From Prevotella sp. (lineage in GTDB: Bacteria; Bacteroidota; Bacteroidia; Bacteroidales; Bacteroidaceae), in NCBI GenBank assembly GCA_021203705.1, contig JAJQAR010000332.1, forward strand, positions 1 to 6,852: a stretch of 6,852 nt of DNA, given 5' to 3'. Positions within the stretch are counted from its first letter, which is position 1. The number at the start of each line of letters is the position of its first letter. The position numbers and the translations under genes are program-made. This document shows positions 1 through 4,200 of this stretch, piece by piece. The notes beneath the pieces were generated by a model. It saw only the letters and a program-made list of their open reading frames with translations, ran no database searches and had not been told where the DNA came from.

Positions 1-200
1 CCCTATATTATTTTTGTCTTAATCTGGCTATCAGCTAAAAACTTTTAGAATTTTCAGGCGGAAGAGGAGAAAGTTCTTTGTTGACATTAACTCATATAAA
101 TATCATATATTGGCCGAGTTATCCACTTTTCACCTGTCACCGTCTGCTATATCCATTTCGTCTCTCACCCAAGACTCTGAATATAACTGCCATACTAAGC
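1..200. other. Non-coding tail, no supported gene
   Basis: AT-rich sequence downstream of the terminator. Only short open frames are present on either strand, none with a convincing ribosome binding site and start. A TTGACA at 81-86 has no well-spaced -10 box, and a small CTAAAA/TTTTAG inverted repeat at 35-48 is too weak to call. A promoter or upstream leader for a neighbouring gene beyond the left edge is possible but not shown. Confidence 0.6.
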
Positions 201-226
201 AAAATCCCCAGGCCGAAGTCTGGGGA
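201..226 (-). terminator. Intrinsic terminator after the two-gene unit
   Basis: On the minus strand the stem TCCCCAG (226-220) pairs with CTGGGGA (211-205). Inside it an A-C mismatch and a C-G pair close a TTCG tetraloop (217-214). Four T residues (204-201) follow directly. The stem begins 11 nt after the TAA of the small gene. The T-tract is short (TTTTGCTTAG), so termination may be incomplete. The plus-strand reading of the same hairpin lacks a T-tract, so it is not bidirectional. Confidence 0.75.
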
Positions 227-237
227 CTAAAAGTTAA

Positions 238-1269
238 TTAAGCTCTGGTGATGTCCTTGGTATCTTTGAGGTACTCATCGCTAGCCGGGAAGTGCTGAGT
301 GTATGTTATGTACAAAACTGCACTCTTGTCTTTGATTACACTGATGCTTGCATGCTGTACATCAACTGTTGAATTCATTGTGTAATCTGCTTCAGTGATT
401 TCCTTTGTTGCTGTGTTGATTGTAACAACTGCTGTTCCTGTATAATGAACCTGACAGTTCTCTTCTGTTGTTCCGCTTGCCCATGACAGCAGACTGATTG
501 ATTCTACTGTTTCATCTATTGAACCCAGAACATTTAAGAGTTTCCCTGCAGGATCCATCCCTTTATGACTCATTTCCGATTCAACCGGTGTAAGAGTTAT
601 TGTAATGGTTCCGTCTCCGTTGTCTTTAACACTTGCACTGTCTATATCGTCTATGGTCAGTCTTGAGGTCGTAAGAGATTCATCGTTTTCATCTACATCA
701 AGACTTGGTGTGCGGTTGTTGCATGGCGGAAGGCCGTATACATTTGATGAATAAATGCTGCTGACTATTGTTGGTACAAGAGCATTTATGATTGAGTTCT
801 CGCTGCCGTCAATAAGTATGCTGTCGATTGAAAGATCTTCATCTCCGAGCATTGCATAGAATTCAGCTGTGTTTCCGTCTGCATCAATGTAGTTTGCTGT
901 TTCAGCCTTTGTTGTATTGTATGCCTCTACATAGTAATTAACTACATCTTCTGCTGTGTCAAACTGTATTCCGCCGTATTCTCCGGCTTCAAAGTCTGTA
1001 GCTATTTCTTCAACTGCTTCAGCCTCTTCGCCGTCTTCTTCCCAACTGCCGTCTTTAATGCTTGATATCGAATCTATTACTCCGTTGTTGTAATAGTTGA
1101 TCTCTTTTGACTTTACTATTCCGAGTATGATTCCTCCGACTATTACAACGAGAAGGATAACTCCGATGATGATGCCCCAGACAATCTGCGCCTTGGTGCG
1201 TTCTTTCTTGTTCTGTTTCTTAGCTTCTTTGGCTTCTTTCTTAGCCTTCTTCTTTTCTTCGTTAGCCAT
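238..1269 (-). CDS. Single-pass membrane protein with lysine-rich N-terminus and extracytoplasmic domain, unknown function
   Basis: I do not recognise the family. The protein has 343 residues; the ATG is supported by AAGGAGGG 6 nt upstream and the stop is TAA. Residues 1-27 are almost all Lys, Glu, Ala, Gln and Arg (KKKAKKEAKEAKKQ), probably a charged cytoplasmic helix. Residues 29-52 form one transmembrane helix (WGIIIGVILLVVIVGGIILGI). There is no lipobox Cys, so it is an N-in, C-out membrane protein and not a lipoprotein. An acidic stretch (73-98) follows. The outer domain has a helical first half (FDTAEDVVNYYVEAY) and a second half that looks like antiparallel strands (DGTITITLTP, TGTAVVTINTATKEITEADY, KSAVLYITYTQHF), with Cys183 and Cys272 as its only cysteines. 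The strand-rich half recalls LolA-like or substrate-binding sandwich domains, but this is a weak impression. It starts 16 nt after the giant gene's stop, so cotranscription is likely. A chaperone, anchor or partner role for the giant protein is inferred only from that position and from shared membrane location. Confidence 0.93.
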   Translation of the reverse strand: MANEEKKKAKKEAKEAKKQNKKERTKAQIVWGIIIGVILLVVIVGGIILGIVKSKEINYYNNGVIDSISSIKDGSWEEDGEEAEAVEEIATDFEAGEYGGIQFDTAEDVVNYYVEAYNTTKAETANYIDADGNTAEFYAMLGDEDLSIDSILIDGSENSIINALVPTIVSSIYSSNVYGLPPCNNRTPSLDVDENDESLTTSRLTIDDIDSASVKDNGDGTITITLTPVESEMSHKGMDPAGKLLNVLGSIDETVESISLLSWASGTTEENCQVHYTGTAVVTINTATKEITEADYTMNSTVDVQHASISVIKDKSAVLYITYTQHFPASDEYLKDTKDITRA

Positions 1270-1275
1270 GATTAT

Positions 1276-1283
1276 CCCTCCTT
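1276..1283 (-). promoter_or_regulatory. Ribosome binding site of the 343-residue membrane protein
   Basis: The minus strand reads AAGGAGGG, a near-perfect anti-16S match, 6 nt before the ATG at 1267-1269. It lies wholly inside the 16-nt gap after the giant gene's TGA. It fixes the start of the small gene and suggests efficient independent initiation on a shared transcript. Confidence 0.92.
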
Positions 1284-1285
1284 AC

Positions 1286-4200
1286 TCAGTTTTCATTGGG
1301 CTTGTCTCCCTGAGGAGCCTCCCCTGCAGCGCCTGAATCTAATTCAGGATTGTCATCTTTCTTTCCTCTCTTCAGTACAACCAGAAGTACTACTACCAGT
1401 ACTACTACTATTACTGCCCAGATTAACCAGTACAGCCAGTTGTAATTGCCGAGTGTGCGTGCTACCAAAGTAGTTGAAGGTGTATTGTCTTCTGCTACTG
1501 CCTCTTCAAGCGGACTCTCGTCTGAACCGTATCCGAGCAGGAGCTCCATCAGAAGTTCTATTACACTGTCTATGTCTCCGTCAACAAGCGCCTGAAGTAT
1601 CTGATCAATTATGCTCGTTACGGAATCACCGAGATTCAGAGAAGCCAGCAGTGCATTGATTGCATCCAGGTTCTCTTTGATTGTTTCAAGCAGATATCTC
1701 AGTACACTGATGAATACTGCCGGTGTGTCTGCCTCTACCATCTTGCACTGCATTCTGGAGCCGTTGTATGTTCTGACTGATGTGTAGTCTACTATTGTTC
1801 CTCTGCCTGCAAGTGTCTCAAGGTCTATGTCAGGTATCTGTATGCCGAGCGCTGTGCCGTTAATCTCAACTGATGAGAGAATTGAATTTGCAAGTGAATC
1901 AATGTCTATGTTGTCAAGATAACTCAGATACTGATCAAGATCAATCGAATAGATTGGATCTATCTCTTCAAGAATATTGGTTACAGGCTTCAGCAGGTTC
2001 TCTGCAGCTTCTTTAACTCCGCCGTTTAAGATGAAGTATGCAATGTTCGGCAGCATGTTGCAGAGTGTTGTGATAGGTGCATCTGCAATCTCTTCTACCT
2101 TATCAAGAACAGGATTGATGAGTGATGTAATCAGAGTATCATTTGTTGAGTTCTCTTTGTATGTCGCTACAGATGTGAGATCTGTTGTTTCAACTCCCAG
2201 TGCCTCTGCAAGAGGTACAAGAGCTGTATTGTATGCATCTCCGCCTGCAATCTGGATTGAGCCGAGTACTACAAGATCATCTCCTGAAAGTACTGCTGAA
2301 AGTACTGAATCAAATGGTCTCAGTACTGCTGCAAGAGCATTTACGAATGATGTTCTGTCGCCTGTTGTTACACCCCAGTCAAGTGTATCAAAGTCTACAT
2401 CTGCCCATGTTGAGCATTTTGCTATTGCACTTGATGCTGCGCTGAAGTCACTTATCTGTTTTGAAACTCCCTTTGTAGTTACATCAAGATCAATAACTTT
2501 GAGTACTGTGTTGATGTCTATGCCGATATCAACCTTTTCAATGTTCGTGTAGATGAGTTTTGCAATCGTATTGATAATGCTGTTGGTGTAGAGATTTTGC
2601 TCAATGAGATCTGTCAGTGAGAGATTGAGAAGCTCACCGAGAAGTTCTGTAATCAGATCATCTGTCATTCCTACTGCTTCTGCATAGTCATCTCTGTCAT
2701 AGTTTTCTGTATACTTTGTTACTACACTCTTGATATCCTTGAATGTCCATGTTGCATTCTCGAACGGCTGCAGCTTCAGAAGTATATCTACTACTATCTT
2801 TGTAATGCCGTCTGCACCGCAGTTGATTACGTTGCTGACTATCTGACCTATGGTCGAACTCGAACCTCCGACCAGTGTCATAACTGCGCTCTTGTTCGTG
2901 CTCAGTACCTTGAAGAGATAACGAAGAATTACCATTAATTCTTTCGCTGTATTTGCCTTAATCTTGCCGTTTGATACTTTTCCGCATCCTGCAAGTTTAG
3001 ACCAGTCAATTGAAGGTATCTTGAAGGATACTTTGCTCGAGCCTATCGTGATGTTCTTTAAGAGCGATGTGCTGTTGATGAGTGATACTAGATCATTCTG
3101 CAGGTTATCCCATGTTGCATCTACTCCAAGGAGTTCAAGCAGGAAGTCATATACGCTCTCGCCTTTATCAAGTATGATTGATGTTATCGGATTGAGGAAG
3201 TTCGTAATCGGATAAAGCAGATTCTCTATTGCACACTGTACTCCGCCCTTGTTGATGAAGTTTGCAATTGAAGGCATGATTTCAAGTGCTTTGTTGATAG
3301 GATCTTTGAGAACGCTGTCTACAAGGTTCAGCAGAGGATTGATGATGTCAAGCAGGAGATTATCCTTATTGCTCTTTACGTCCTTTGCATACTGGCTTGC
3401 AGATACTGTTGTGCAGCCTAATGCATCAAGCATTGGTTTAACTGCATTCTTGTAGCCGTTTGCACCGGTGAAGTCTACTACATCTGCAATATTGACTGTG
3501 CCGCTGTTGAGGAATACTGCAAGTACATCTTCAAACGGTCTCAGTGCCGCAACAAGTGCCTTTGCAAATGTCTTGCGGTCTGTTACGTTCCATTTCCACT
3601 TAGATGTGTCTGCCTTAGAATATGACTTTGCACTCTTGATTGAGCTTGCTACTGATGGATAATCAGACTTCAGTGATTTTGCTACTGCTGACTGACTTAC
3701 GTCTATGCCGAACAGGCTCAGGATTCCTTTGACTGTGCTGTTGTCAAAGAGTGAATATACTGCCTTGACTATTGATGTTACTACACTGTCTGTGTATACA
3801 TTGCTTGAAACAAGGTTCGGAAGCGATACACTGAATATCTCAAGCGCATTGGTAACTGCCTCTGTGAGTATATCAATTGTCTCAAGTATATCTGACTCTG
3901 TTACCCCTGAAGGATATGTTACTGATGTTGACTTGTAGTTCTTTGTCAGGAATGACCAGTCTGCACTGTATGATGATGAATCAAGTGCTTCTACTAACTG
4001 ACAGAGTGTTGCTACTGCCTTGTTCTCACTGATTGCGAGCAGTCTTGCAAGATATGGTTTCAAGGTCTTGTATGTGCTGCTGCCTGCAAGGCTCTTTACT
4101 ATCTTGTTGATTGCTGTCTCATTAGTAGTAACTACTCTCCAGAGATATTTAAGAAGAAGTGTTGCTGAATTAGTGCTGTTTGCTGAAATCAGCTTGCTCT

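Noticed and set aside
35..48. Inverted repeat CTAAAA-AC-TTTTAG
   Set aside because: All A/T except the end pair, with a two-base loop, too weak and too sterically tight for a terminator, and not linked to any gene.
81..111. Plus-strand promoter with TTGACA at 81-86
   Set aside because: The best -10 candidates (TATCAT at 14 nt, TATATT at 19 nt) are badly spaced, and transcription would run into the hairpin and antisense to the small gene with no gene to serve.
81..230. Small plus-strand frame from TTG at 81 preceded by an AGAGGAGA-like sequence
   Set aside because: About 49 codons with a TTG start, no recognisable protein features, and an end inside the terminator hairpin. Most likely chance.
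238..1269. Lipoprotein call for the small protein
   Set aside because: There is no Cys in or just after the hydrophobic segment, and the long charged N-terminus is unlike a type II signal peptide.
1977..2552. Long open frames on the plus strand, including a 191-codon frame here and 119-151-codon frames across the repeats
   Set aside because: They lie opposite the strongly coding giant gene, are Ser/Leu-rich with no domain pattern, have no convincing ribosome binding sites, and recur at the repeat period because the underlying repeats do. They are shadows of the minus-strand gene.
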